Below are positions 1 to 7,345 of a DNA stretch of 62,769 nucleotides, piece by piece. A model generated the notes under the pieces. The model did not search any database. It was given only the letters and a program-made list of their open reading frames with translations, and was not told the DNA's origin. The first letter of the stretch is position 1. The number at the start of each line of letters is the position of its first letter. Origin of the DNA: Zavarzinella formosa DSM 19928 (GTDB lineage Bacteria; Planctomycetota; Planctomycetia; Gemmatales; Gemmataceae); the NCBI RefSeq assembly GCF_000255705.1, contig NZ_JH636443.1:433863-496631 (forward strand), in the 5' to 3' direction. The position numbers and the translations under genes were made by a program.

Positions 1-866
1 TTGGGTTCGCCACCGCCTTCTTTCGGCGGGCCGTTGCTCGGCTTGCTCTCGCCGCCCATGCCGGGCTTGGCTTCTTTGGGATCTTTCGGTTCGGTCGGCT
101 TGCTGGCTTCGCCCTTCGGCTTGTCAGTGTCTTGCTTGTCGGTGCCTTTGCCTTCATCTCCCTTGCCGCCGTCGCGTTTGTCACCCTTCGGATCGCCGGC
201 TTTGGGGTCGCCTGCCTTGTCGTCCTTCTTGGCGCCCATGCGGTCGGCGAGCTTGTCGGTCGCCTCGGCGAGCTTCTTTTGTTCCTTGGCCAGTTGGTCC
301 TTGTCACCCTTGCCCGAGTCGTTGCGGGCTTGGATGATCTTTTCGCCACGAACAATCGCGTTGAGATCGGCAAGGTGTTTTTCGAGCCGTTCCTTTTCTT
401 CCTTGATGCGGGCCAGTTCGTCGTCGCTCTGGAGAATGGCCAGAATCTGGGCCATCACCTTAATGAGGTCGTCTTGCTGGCCGCTGGCCTTGGTCAGGTC
501 GTTGATGCCGATGTCGCCGGACTTGGAGAGGGTCCGCAGGAGCATGGTGAACTTGTTGTCCACCCCTTCTTTGTCGGCCAGTTCGATGGCCTTCTCCAAG
601 GTTTTGGCCTTGTCCTGGTCCTCGACTCGCGGGCTGGCCTTGAGTTTGCGGGACAACGAAAGCAGGTTGAGGGTGAAAGCCTTGTATTGCTGCTCGACGG
701 CCTGTTGCCGGGCCGTGAGTTCCTTGGCGTTAAAGTCCGGCGTGGTGGCGGCCGGAGCGGTGGACGGGGTCTTGGCGGGCGGCGCGGCCTGTTGGGCCTG
801 CAAGTTCAGCCCCGCCCCAAAAATGGCGAGGGCGAACGCATACGCCGGCCAGTGACGACGGATCAT
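1..866 (-). CDS. Exported coiled-coil / low-complexity protein (N-terminal part)
   Basis: This open frame begins at an ATG preceded by GGAGG about 9 bases upstream and runs off the left edge, so only the first 288 codons are visible. It opens with a signal-peptide-like segment (MIRRH, then a hydrophobic stretch ending in LQAQQA). A charged, largely helical region follows (residues about 45-200) with many K, E, Q and L. From about residue 205 the protein becomes a Gly-Lys-Asp-Pro-Glu low-complexity tail. No enzyme motif is visible. Large exported proteins of this make-up are common in Gemmata relatives, but I cannot name the family. The long forward-strand frames over the same bases are arginine- and serine-rich shadows. 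Confidence 0.7.
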   Translation of the reverse strand, partial: MIRRHWPAYAFALAIFGAGLNLQAQQAAPPAKTPSTAPAATTPDFNAKELTARQQAVEQQYKAFTLNLLSLSRKLKASPRVEDQDKAKTLEKAIELADKEGVDNKFTMLLRTLSKSGDIGINDLTKASGQQDDLIKVMAQILAILQSDDELARIKEEKERLEKHLADLNAIVRGEKIIQARNDSGKGDKDQLAKEQKKLAEATDKLADRMGAKKDDKAGDPKAGDPKGDKRDGGKGDEGKGTDKQDTDKPKGEASKPTEPKDPKEAKPGMGGESKPSNGPPKEGGGEP

Positions 867-1437
867 GGAATTGTACCTCCTACTCGACCAGACGGTTCGC
901 CACCTCAAAAAGATGGTTGCCGCGAGTCTTTACCGTTGAGCATCCCACCAAGAGGACGAACGGGTTTCACATTATCAACATAGTATTCAAACACGCTTTC
1001 CCGCAAACGGGAAGTGAAAATGGGGGATTTTGGAGGACATGAAGAGGAATGCGGATTGAAAGATCCTCTACAGGCTTGAACCTTCGTCAAGCGAACCGGC
1101 TTTCCCGCAAAATCCGAACCTCCGAATCGCCAACCGTGTCGTTAACTTGCTTCGCGCCCAACAGTGGGAGCTTACAAACTCGTCAGACGCTTCGGCGTCT
1201 GTAACTATGACGGTCCTAAGGTAGTGGCTCTGGGGCGACCCAGATGTCGTGATAGAACCGGCCTTCTCTCCGAGAGGAATGGTTCGTGCTCGCTGCCAGC
1301 CGCAAGGCTGGTAAGGGCGGCCGACGAAAGTAAAACGCTCCCCAAACTTGTGCGAAGCATTTTGATCTCATTTTCCCGGCGAGTCCGCCTCCAATCCTAA
1401 CGCCTACAATAGCCGCAATAATCACCGGAGTGATGGA
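867..1437. other. Gene-free region with hairpin-rich core
   Basis: No credible protein gene lies here. The short frames on either strand lack ribosome binding sites and have no recognisable composition. The first 300 bases show nothing clear. Bases 1184-1311 carry a run of tetraloop hairpins and a 23S-rRNA-like core, listed separately. The last 40 bases hold the GGAG ribosome binding site for the gene at 1438. Confidence 0.6.
1184..1311 (+). ncRNA. Candidate structured RNA with 23S rRNA H69-71-like core
   Basis: Bases 1202-1224 match E. coli 23S rRNA (about 1911-1933, the helix 69 loop and following bases) at 22 of 23 positions; this is also the I-CeuI target core. Identity stops abruptly after the GGTAG at 1220-1224. 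Around it are compact hairpins: CAGACGC-TTCG-GCGTCTG (1184-1201), TCTGGG-GCGA-CCCAGA (1229-1244), a stem GAACC/GGTTC (1255-1259 with 1281-1285) enclosing a small CTCT/AGAG hairpin, and CCAGCC-GCAA-GGCTGG (1296-1311). UUCG and GNRA tetraloops in a row are typical of stable RNA. The flanks do not resemble 23S rRNA. It could be a structured RNA, an rRNA fragment, or a relic of an element that targets the rRNA site. Transcription and strand are inferred. Confidence 0.4.
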
Positions 1438-2217
1438 ATGGATCTCGGCATCAGCGGACGGACGGCGGTGGTGTGCGCGTCCAGTCAGGGACTCGGGCGG
1501 GCCTGTGCCTGGGAACTGGCCAAGGCCGGGTGCCGGGTGGTGGTCAATGGCCGGGACGCGGCGGCCTTGGAAGAGACGGCCGCCGCCATCCGGGCGGGGA
1601 CGGGGGCCGAGGTGATCGCCGTGGCGGGGGACATTGGGACCGCCGCCGGTCAGCAGGCGCTCATCGGCGCCGTTTCGCAGGTGGATATTCTCGTCAACAA
1701 CAATGGCGGGCCGCCGTTCCGGGATTTCCGGGAAGTGGACCGGGCGGCGATGGAAGCCGGGGTCGCGGCCAACATGCTGACCCCGATTGAACTGGTGAAG
1801 CTGGTCATCGACGGGATGATTTCCCGGCGGTTTGGCCGGATTGTGAACATCACGTCGGCTTCGGTCAAAATGCCGCTGGCCGGATTGGATCTCTCAAGCG
1901 GGGCAAGAGCCGGACTGACCGGGTTTCTCGCCGGGGTGGCCCGATCCGTCGCCCATGCCAACGTGACCATTAACTTCCTGTTGCCGGGGGCGTTCGATAC
2001 CCGCCGCCTCCGGTCATCCGTTGAGACGGCCGCCACTCGCACGGGAGCCAGCGTCGAGGCGATCCGGGGGGAACGAGAGCAGGCGATTCCCGCCAAACGC
2101 TTCGGCGACCCCGCCGAGTTCGGAGCCGCCTGCGCCTTTTTGTGTTCCGCACACGCCGGATATGTCACCGGGCAAAGCCTGTTGATTGACGGCGGGGCTT
2201 TTCCCGGCGTGATGTGA
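1438..2217 (+). CDS. SDR-family protein with degenerate catalytic tetrad
   Basis: This 259-residue protein has a Rossmann fold of the short-chain dehydrogenase/reductase family. The nucleotide-binding loop reads CASSQGLG (residues 13-20) instead of TGxxxGIG. The NNNGG motif is at about 87-91 and LLIDGG is near the C-terminus. The usual YxxxK is replaced: the Tyr position is Ser153 and the Lys position is Arg157, while Ser142 remains. This matches the known BKR-like SDR subgroup that lacks perfect cofactor and tetrad motifs. Such proteins are often labelled 3-oxoacyl-ACP reductase, but activity cannot be assumed. The start is supported by GGAG 7 bases upstream. The next gene is convergent, with its stop only 9 bases away. 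Confidence 0.88.
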   Translation: MDLGISGRTAVVCASSQGLGRACAWELAKAGCRVVVNGRDAAALEETAAAIRAGTGAEVIAVAGDIGTAAGQQALIGAVSQVDILVNNNGGPPFRDFREVDRAAMEAGVAANMLTPIELVKLVIDGMISRRFGRIVNITSASVKMPLAGLDLSSGARAGLTGFLAGVARSVAHANVTINFLLPGAFDTRRLRSSVETAATRTGASVEAIRGEREQAIPAKRFGDPAEFGAACAFLCSAHAGYVTGQSLLIDGGAFPGVM

Positions 2218-2226
2218 CCGGCCGGG

Positions 2227-2979
2227 TTAAACCTGCGCCATCCCGCCATCGACGAACAACTCTATCCCCGTCACAAAACTGCTGTCGTCCGAGGCGAGGA
2301 ACAGGGCCACTTTGGCGATTTCGTCCGCTTCCCCGATCCGCCCCAACGGAACGGCGGCGGCCATGCCCGCTTTCACCGCATCCACTTCTTCCTTGGATTT
2401 TCCCAGCCCGTCGAGAATCGGCGTGTCAATCGGGCCGGGGCTGATCGCGTTCACCCGGATCTTTCGGGCTTTCAGATCACTGGTCCAAGTGCGGGCAAAG
2501 GATCGCACGGCCGCTTTGGTCGCGCTGTAAACGCTGAACGCTTCCATTCCCCGGATCGAGGCAATCGAGGCGTTCAAGATGATCGAGCCGCCATCCCGTA
2601 GCAACGGCAACGCCTTTTGCACGGTGAAGACCAGCCCCTTCACATTGATGTTGAACAACTTGTCGAAATGGGCCTCGGTGATTTGCGCCAAGGGAACCAA
2701 TTCCCCGACACCGGCGTTGGCGAACACGATATCCACATGGCCGTGTTTCTGGCGCACCACTTCATAAAGGTGGTCGATGTCGGCGAGGTTTGCAACATCT
2801 CCCCGCACGCCGGTGGCATTCTTGCCGATCTCCTTGATGGCCGCATCCAGTTCGGCCTGTCGGCGGCCGGTGATGACAACTTGCGCCCCCTCGGCGACGA
2901 ATCGTTTGGCGGTGGCCAGTCCCATGCCGCTGTTGCCGCCGGTGATGACGGCGACTTTGCCTTCAAGTTTCTTTGACAT
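2227..2979 (-). CDS. SDR-family NAD(P)-dependent oxidoreductase
   Basis: A classical 250-residue short-chain dehydrogenase. It has TGGNSGMG (residues 13-20), FANAG (about 86-90), a catalytic Ser near 138, Y151-x-x-x-K155, and a C-terminal LFVDGG. It probably reduces or oxidises a small carbonyl or alcohol substrate in the cytoplasm; the substrate is unknown. I start at the ATG at 2979 because GGAGA lies 7-8 bases upstream. A longer frame to 3012 has no such site. It lies downstream of a small membrane-protein gene on the same strand, but a hairpin at 3014-3038 separates them. HxlR regulators next to SDR genes commonly control them, so the regulator at 3672 is a plausible controller. Confidence 0.92.
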   Translation of the reverse strand: MSKKLEGKVAVITGGNSGMGLATAKRFVAEGAQVVITGRRQAELDAAIKEIGKNATGVRGDVANLADIDHLYEVVRQKHGHVDIVFANAGVGELVPLAQITEAHFDKLFNINVKGLVFTVQKALPLLRDGGSIILNASIASIRGMEAFSVYSATKAAVRSFARTWTSDLKARKIRVNAISPGPIDTPILDGLGKSKEEVDAVKAGMAAAVPLGRIGEADEIAKVALFLASDDSSFVTGIELFVDGGMAQV

Positions 2980-3013
2980 GACAGATCTCCAAAAGTGTGT
3001 TGAGACAATCAAA

Positions 3014-3038
3014 ACGGGCCGTCGCCAAGACGGCCCGT
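3014..3038 (-). terminator. Hairpin terminator after the membrane-protein gene
   Basis: A 10-bp perfect stem, ACGGGCCGTC/GACGGCCCGT, with a 5-base loop. Read on the minus strand it is followed by TTTGATTG. It lies between the stop of the gene at 3055-3552 and the start of the SDR gene at 2979, so it may terminate or attenuate read-through. Confidence 0.6.
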
Positions 3039-3054
3039 GACTTCCGAGGTTTCC

Positions 3055-3552
3055 TTACGCTACGGCGCCTTGGGCCACGATGGCCGGGCGTCCCGAGCGA
3101 ATCTTCAGCAGTTGATATCCAAGCCCCAAGGCGTAGAGAGCGAGCAGTCCCAAGCGAACCGGGATGAGGGCCGGATCATCCGCCCCGGTGGCGAACGGCC
3201 GGCCGACGGGGACCGCCTTGAGTGTTTCCGTGGAGGCGAAGACCATCAGCATGAGGAAACTGGTGGTGAGGGCGAGCGTTTGCCGATATCCGGCCTTCCG
3301 GATTTGTCCTCGCAGGGTAAACGTCCCGATGAACAAGAGAAAGATCGTGAACAGGGTGAGAACCTGGCCGGGGGTGAACCCGAACTTGAGGATGAACCCG
3401 AAGGAAGAGACCGATCCGGCGAGCATGGTCCCCAGATACCACTTGCCCGAAGCCGTATTCGGGTCGATCCGGCCGTGGCGGGCAAAGGCGTACAGGCCGA
3501 ACCCGACCGGCAACAAACTCACCACAGTGTGCAACAGTGTGAAGGCGTTCAT
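3055..3552 (-). CDS. Small four-helix integral membrane protein
   Basis: A 165-residue protein dominated by about four hydrophobic helices: FTLLHTVVSLLPVGFGLYAF, then LGTMLAGSVSSFGFIL, VLTLFTIFLLFIGTF, and LIPVRLGLLALYALGLGY. It has no catalytic motif. The layout resembles DUF2306-like membrane proteins, but I cannot assign it firmly. I chose the ATG at 3552 (MNAFTLL), with GGGG about 6-10 bases upstream. The frame extends to 3624 but would run through the palindromes that separate this gene from the divergent HxlR regulator. Divergence from hxlR suggests it is a target of that regulator. Confidence 0.75.
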   Translation of the reverse strand: MNAFTLLHTVVSLLPVGFGLYAFARHGRIDPNTASGKWYLGTMLAGSVSSFGFILKFGFTPGQVLTLFTIFLLFIGTFTLRGQIRKAGYRQTLALTTSFLMLMVFASTETLKAVPVGRPFATGADDPALIPVRLGLLALYALGLGYQLLKIRSGRPAIVAQGAVA

Positions 3553-3603
3553 GACTTTTCCCCGTTTGTTTGTGCTCTGCGATTGAGAGGATATACTGGA
3601 GAT

Positions 3604-3643
3604 GTGGTTGCACATTGCAACCACTTTTCAAGATTCTTGAAAA
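3604..3643. promoter_or_regulatory. Twin palindromic operator between hxlR-type gene and its divergent neighbour
   Basis: Two perfect inverted repeats sit side by side: GTGGTTGCA-CAT-TGCAACCAC (3604-3624) and TTTTCAAGA-T-TCTTGAAAA (3625-3643). They lie in the 119-base gap between the divergent starts at 3552 and 3672. HxlR-family regulators bind as dimers to palindromes in such positions, so one or both are probable operators. The assignment is inferred from position and symmetry. Confidence 0.6.
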
Positions 3644-3671
3644 ACCCTCTCTCCATGCCTGGATTGGCCTC

Positions 3672-4115
3672 ATGAATCGCAAGCACCTAACACAAGCGGA
3701 GTGCCCGGTCGCGCGGTCGCTGGAGGCCGTCGGCGATTGGTGGTCGCTGTTGATCGTGCGGGATGCGTTTTTCGGAAAACGCCGCTTCGGTGAATTCCTG
3801 TCCAGCCTCGGCGTGGCCCGGAACATCCTCACGACCCGGTTGAAGAAACTGGTGGCCCACGGCATCCTGGAAACCATCCCCGCCTCGGATGGCAGCGCGT
3901 ACAAGGAGTACGTCCTCACCGAAAAGGCGAAGGGGCTTTACCTTGTGTTGATCGCCCTACGGCAATGGGGACAGGGTTGCATGACAAACGACGGCGATCA
4001 AGAAATGACGCTCGTGGACCGCCGGACTCGGACTCCCATCCAACCGCTGGCTTTGCGATCAGCCGACGGGCGAGAGTTGGGGCCGGAAGATGTGGAATTG
4101 GTGGCGGTTCAATGA
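3672..4115 (+). CDS. HxlR-family winged-helix transcriptional regulator
   Basis: A 147-residue protein with the HxlR signature: CPVARSLEAVGDWWSLLIVRD at the N-terminus, then RRFGEFLSSLGVARNILTTRL (the helix-turn-helix) and LVAHGILE leading to the wing YKEYVLTEKAKGLY. HxlR proteins are dimeric repressors or activators that answer to electrophiles or redox state and usually control an adjacent oxidoreductase. Here the divergent membrane protein and the SDR gene beyond it are the likely targets, with two palindromes in the shared promoter region. Start chosen at the ATG (MNRKHLTQ), which aligns with the family; the frame extends upstream through the operator. The stop overlaps the terminator hairpin at 4112. 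Confidence 0.93.
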   Translation: MNRKHLTQAECPVARSLEAVGDWWSLLIVRDAFFGKRRFGEFLSSLGVARNILTTRLKKLVAHGILETIPASDGSAYKEYVLTEKAKGLYLVLIALRQWGQGCMTNDGDQEMTLVDRRTRTPIQPLALRSADGRELGPEDVELVAVQ

Positions 4116-4153
4116 AAGTGACCGCCAAGGCTCCCCTGGGCGGTCACTTTCAT
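4112..4153. terminator. Strong bidirectional terminator
   Basis: A perfect 15-bp stem (ATGAAAGTGACCGCC with its complement) and a 12-base loop, followed by TTTTTC. It overlaps the stop of the HxlR gene and precedes the stop of the convergent gene at 4180, so it can serve both. Confidence 0.85.
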
Positions 4154-4179
4154 TTTTTCAACGTGAGAATCAAACAACC

Positions 4180-6603
4180 CTACTGGATCTTCAACTCGAT
4201 CTTGTCGAAGTATGGCCGCTGGCGGTCGCCGCGTTCGTAGAGGTCTTCCATCAGGACGCCGAGGTTGGGTTTGACTTCCTTGAGGATCGGCTTGCGATCG
4301 CCCACCTTGATCGACACCGGCTTGGTGTAATCAAAGTTGCCTTGGCCAAACCACATCGTGATGTTCTTCATCCCGCGCGCGCTGATCTGCACGGCATTCC
4401 CTTCGTTGACTTTGGCATAAACTCTCGCCACCGACGGGAGTTGGTTGCCCTTCAAGCCCTTCTCGTAATTCACGCGGCACGCCGGAAGAAGATCTTCCAC
4501 CGTGAGCCAATGGAAACGGTTGTCCCCGGATCGGACCGTGCGGTAACCGCTTTCAAACTCGGTGGCCCCCGTCGGGCCGATGATCTTGCCCGGTTCGGCC
4601 CGGCGCTTGCGGCCCATCCAGTCGAACAAGAACGGCAATTCCTCGGGGAACCATTCCATCCCCCGTCCCTTGTAGGTAACCACCAGCGACGGGTAACCCT
4701 TGGGCATCCATTTTTCCAACACCGGACGCATGGCCGCCGAGGAGGCTCCGGCCCGGTCGCCCATCACGCAGTAGATCGGCAGGTTTTGGAAGTTCATCCA
4801 ATAGCCGCAATGGCCGAACAGCCAGCCAAGCAGGCGGGGGTTGAACGCCGCCACCCCGGCGAACATCGTCGGATGGCCGGCCGCCACGTCAACGGCCATG
4901 CTGCCGCCATCGCCGTTGCCCAACGCGAAAACGCGGTCGGAATCCACTTGGAAGGTTCGCCGCATGTGCCGGATGAAGTTCAGCAACAGCGTGTGTTCTG
5001 GCAGACCATATTGGTAATGGTTGTTGAGCGGATCGTACCATTTGAGCACAGCAACAATGTAACCATGGCTGGAGGTGGTTTCGCCGAATTGTTTGAGCAT
5101 GTCTTCGGGCTTCTCGAAGCCGTCCGGAAGCAAGACCAGCAGCGGATACGGCCGGCCGGGGGAGTATTCGTCCGGCAGTTTCAGCAGGAATTCAGCGCCT
5201 TTCGGGAACTCCTGGCTTTTGGGCAGGGTGATCGTCGTCGGCTCGGTCGGATGCTTGTCCGGCGCCTCCGGCGGCGGCAGCAGCGAGACGACTTTTTCAA
5301 GTTCATCGAACGGCAGGGCTTCCGGCAGTTTGGCGTAGTCGGCGAGGACGGCCTGCCGGATTTGTTTGTTGGGGCTGCGCAGGTAGCTGAGGGCCATGTC
5401 GCGGGCCATCCAACACTTGCGGGCGGTGTCCACCTTCGTCTCGGCGGCCACTTTACCAAGGTGCCAGCCAGTGATGGCCGCCGCCAGAAGTTGTTCGGGA
5501 GTCTGGAGCGGTTTGCGGCCCCGTTTGACATCAGCCTCGGCCCGCTCGGCAAGGGTGGTGAACATTTCCAGCCGGCCAAGCGTGTCGAGGTGCAATTCCG
5601 ATCGCACGGCCGAGGCCCCGTCCTTCAAAAACTGATTCGCCTCGCCGGTTACCTTCGGCGCCAGTTCGGTCAGGTGGCGAATCGCCGTGTCCAGATTTCC
5701 CAGCCGGATTTCGTACTCGGCCTTGAGCTTGATGACTTTGTCGGCAATTTCCTTGGGGACGTTTTCCTTCGGGAAATCCGCGAGGGTTTTCATGGCGAAG
5801 CGATGTCGGCCGGATTCTTTAGCCCGTTCCGCTTCCGTGAGAAGTTTTTCCACGCGGGTGAGGCCAATCTCGGCCCGGATCTTTTCAAGCCGTTCCTTGT
5901 CGGCCGGGAAATCCTTGATGAATTTCTCAATGTCCTTTTCGGCCTCGTCGAGCCAGTCGGCTTGAATCCAAAAGTGAATCAGACGTTCCCGCTTGGCGGC
6001 GTCCGGTTTGTCCCGGTCGTCCAAATCCGGGTGATTTTGAAGAAAAGCACGGATGCGATCCGCCGAGAATTCCTTGAGGAGGAAATAGCTTTGGAGCCGG
6101 TGCGATTCCGACCCGAGGCGGACATAATACGGGGAAATCACGCTGATATGCTGCTTGACTTCGTGCTTGATGTTGTCCTTTTCAGAATCCAAGAACACGA
6201 TGGTCCGCGTCCATGTTTTGTCATTCCACGGGCCGATTTTAGGGAGGGTGGCCGTGACCGGGATGACCTCCCGGCCCGCGAGGAGCTGCCTCTTCGGGGA
6301 ATACGGGGTCAATCCGCTGAATTTGTTATTGCTGGAGACATCGGCGACTTGCGTGACGCTTTGCGGGAAGATGGTCCAGCGCGGGCCGTCATCGACCACC
6401 GTGAGGCCGTTGGCCCGTTCGACGCTGAAGGTCTGGCCGGTGTTTTCGTCCAGCAAGCCTTCGCGTTCCTTGATGGTTTTCACCCCGTAGAGCGTGTAGC
6501 CATCCTTGAGGATGACCACGTCGGCCCGAGCGGCCATCGCACAAATCAGCGCCGAACAACCCAACGCCAGGACGATTCGGGCGTTTCGTAGGTATCCCGT
6601 CAT
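4180..6603 (-). CDS. Exported TPR-type protein with C-terminal esterase-like domain lacking its serine
   Basis: An 807-residue exported protein. It begins with a signal peptide (hydrophobic residues 10-26, cleavage near ARA-DVV). Residues about 27-115 form a beta-rich region, about 170-400 are helical and TPR-like, and about 460-700 resemble an alpha/beta-hydrolase of the PHB-depolymerase/esterase type (PYPLLVLLPDGF, then RVFALGNGDGG). At the nucleophile elbow the usual G-x-S-x-G-G reads G562-N-G-D-G-G567, so the catalytic Ser position is Gly564. It is therefore probably not a standard esterase. The start at 6603 has GGGAGGA 5-10 bases upstream; an upstream in-frame ATG at 6630 has none. It stands alone between the terminator at 4112 and the divergent gene at 6740. 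Confidence 0.85.
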   Translation of the reverse strand: MTGYLRNARIVLALGCSALICAMAARADVVILKDGYTLYGVKTIKEREGLLDENTGQTFSVERANGLTVVDDGPRWTIFPQSVTQVADVSSNNKFSGLTPYSPKRQLLAGREVIPVTATLPKIGPWNDKTWTRTIVFLDSEKDNIKHEVKQHISVISPYYVRLGSESHRLQSYFLLKEFSADRIRAFLQNHPDLDDRDKPDAAKRERLIHFWIQADWLDEAEKDIEKFIKDFPADKERLEKIRAEIGLTRVEKLLTEAERAKESGRHRFAMKTLADFPKENVPKEIADKVIKLKAEYEIRLGNLDTAIRHLTELAPKVTGEANQFLKDGASAVRSELHLDTLGRLEMFTTLAERAEADVKRGRKPLQTPEQLLAAAITGWHLGKVAAETKVDTARKCWMARDMALSYLRSPNKQIRQAVLADYAKLPEALPFDELEKVVSLLPPPEAPDKHPTEPTTITLPKSQEFPKGAEFLLKLPDEYSPGRPYPLLVLLPDGFEKPEDMLKQFGETTSSHGYIVAVLKWYDPLNNHYQYGLPEHTLLLNFIRHMRRTFQVDSDRVFALGNGDGGSMAVDVAAGHPTMFAGVAAFNPRLLGWLFGHCGYWMNFQNLPIYCVMGDRAGASSAAMRPVLEKWMPKGYPSLVVTYKGRGMEWFPEELPFLFDWMGRKRRAEPGKIIGPTGATEFESGYRTVRSGDNRFHWLTVEDLLPACRVNYEKGLKGNQLPSVARVYAKVNEGNAVQISARGMKNITMWFGQGNFDYTKPVSIKVGDRKPILKEVKPNLGVLMEDLYERGDRQRPYFDKIELKIQ

Positions 6604-6739
6604 GGTGTCCTCCCGCCCGGAGGCGGTCATTCCGTCGATGCGATCCGATCAGAACACAACGTCCGACCGGCCAAAAAAGTTGGCGACCTGTTGAAGGTTC
6701 GGAAATCCCGGTCACAATACATGCCTAGGGGGGCCACCC

Positions 6740-7282
6740 ATGCCAATCCGCTTTCGCTGCGCTCATTGCGACAAATTGCTCGGCATCGCCCGGAGAAAAG
6801 CCGGTTCGATTGTGAACTGTCCGCAATGCGGCCAGCCGTTGATCGTCCCCACGCCCGACGAGGAAGGCCCGGAGGACGACCTCGCCGAAGCCGACCCCGA
6901 CAATCAAACAGAACTGGCCACGGATCCGACCGCCAAGGGAGCCAAGCCCAAACCCGCCGCGTCAGCCAAGCTCTTTGAACAGGACGACATCGACCGTCTC
7001 TTGGAGGCCTCTCCGGCAATCAATCCCCGCCACGCCGCCGGAACCAGTCCGCACCCGGCGGCCGGAACCACCCCGTCACGTGCCATCGTACCACAAGCGG
7101 TCACGGTGTCCAATGGCATGCCGTTGCCCTTGCCCGCCCCCGTCCCGTCGGCGTTGCCCATTCCCGTGCCGAGCGCCGGGGGGCTGTCCGTCGGCAAAAT
7201 CATCGGATTGATTCTGATCGTGTTCGTCCTGGTCGTCGCGGCCTTCGTGGCCGGATTGTTCGTGGGCAAGGGGATGAAATAA
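6740..7282 (+). CDS. Zinc-ribbon protein with C-terminal membrane anchor
   Basis: A 180-residue protein. The N-terminal ribbon has C7-x-x-C10 and C27-x-x-C30. An acidic and Pro/Ala-rich linker follows (residues about 38-145), and a single hydrophobic helix (about 150-173) ends the protein. Planctomycetes carry many such CxxC-ribbon plus one-helix proteins; their role is unknown, possibly zinc or nucleic-acid binding at the membrane. The start follows a run of G (AGGGGGG) about 5 bases upstream. It lies 63 bases before the first LRR gene on the same strand. Confidence 0.82.
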   Translation: MPIRFRCAHCDKLLGIARRKAGSIVNCPQCGQPLIVPTPDEEGPEDDLAEADPDNQTELATDPTAKGAKPKPAASAKLFEQDDIDRLLEASPAINPRHAAGTSPHPAAGTTPSRAIVPQAVTVSNGMPLPLPAPVPSALPIPVPSAGGLSVGKIIGLILIVFVLVVAAFVAGLFVGKGMK

Positions 7283-7345
7283 CCAACGACCGACGACCGC
7301 CCGCCGCAAGACTTGCCTCGCGTCCCTGTTTTCCGGAGTTGCCCG

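Noticed and set aside
1202-1224. A full 23S rRNA gene or group I intron
   Set aside because: Only 23 bases match and flanks do not follow 23S. The conserved P, Q, R and S elements of a group I intron were not found.
1164-1425. Small ORFs on both strands over the 23S-like region
   Set aside because: They cross tetraloop hairpins, lack binding sites and show no protein-like composition.
4090-6591. 833-residue forward frame opposite the TPR/pseudo-esterase gene
   Set aside because: It is His/Arg/Gly-rich without domains. The minus strand has a signal peptide, domains and a good ribosome binding site. High G+C gives long antisense frames.
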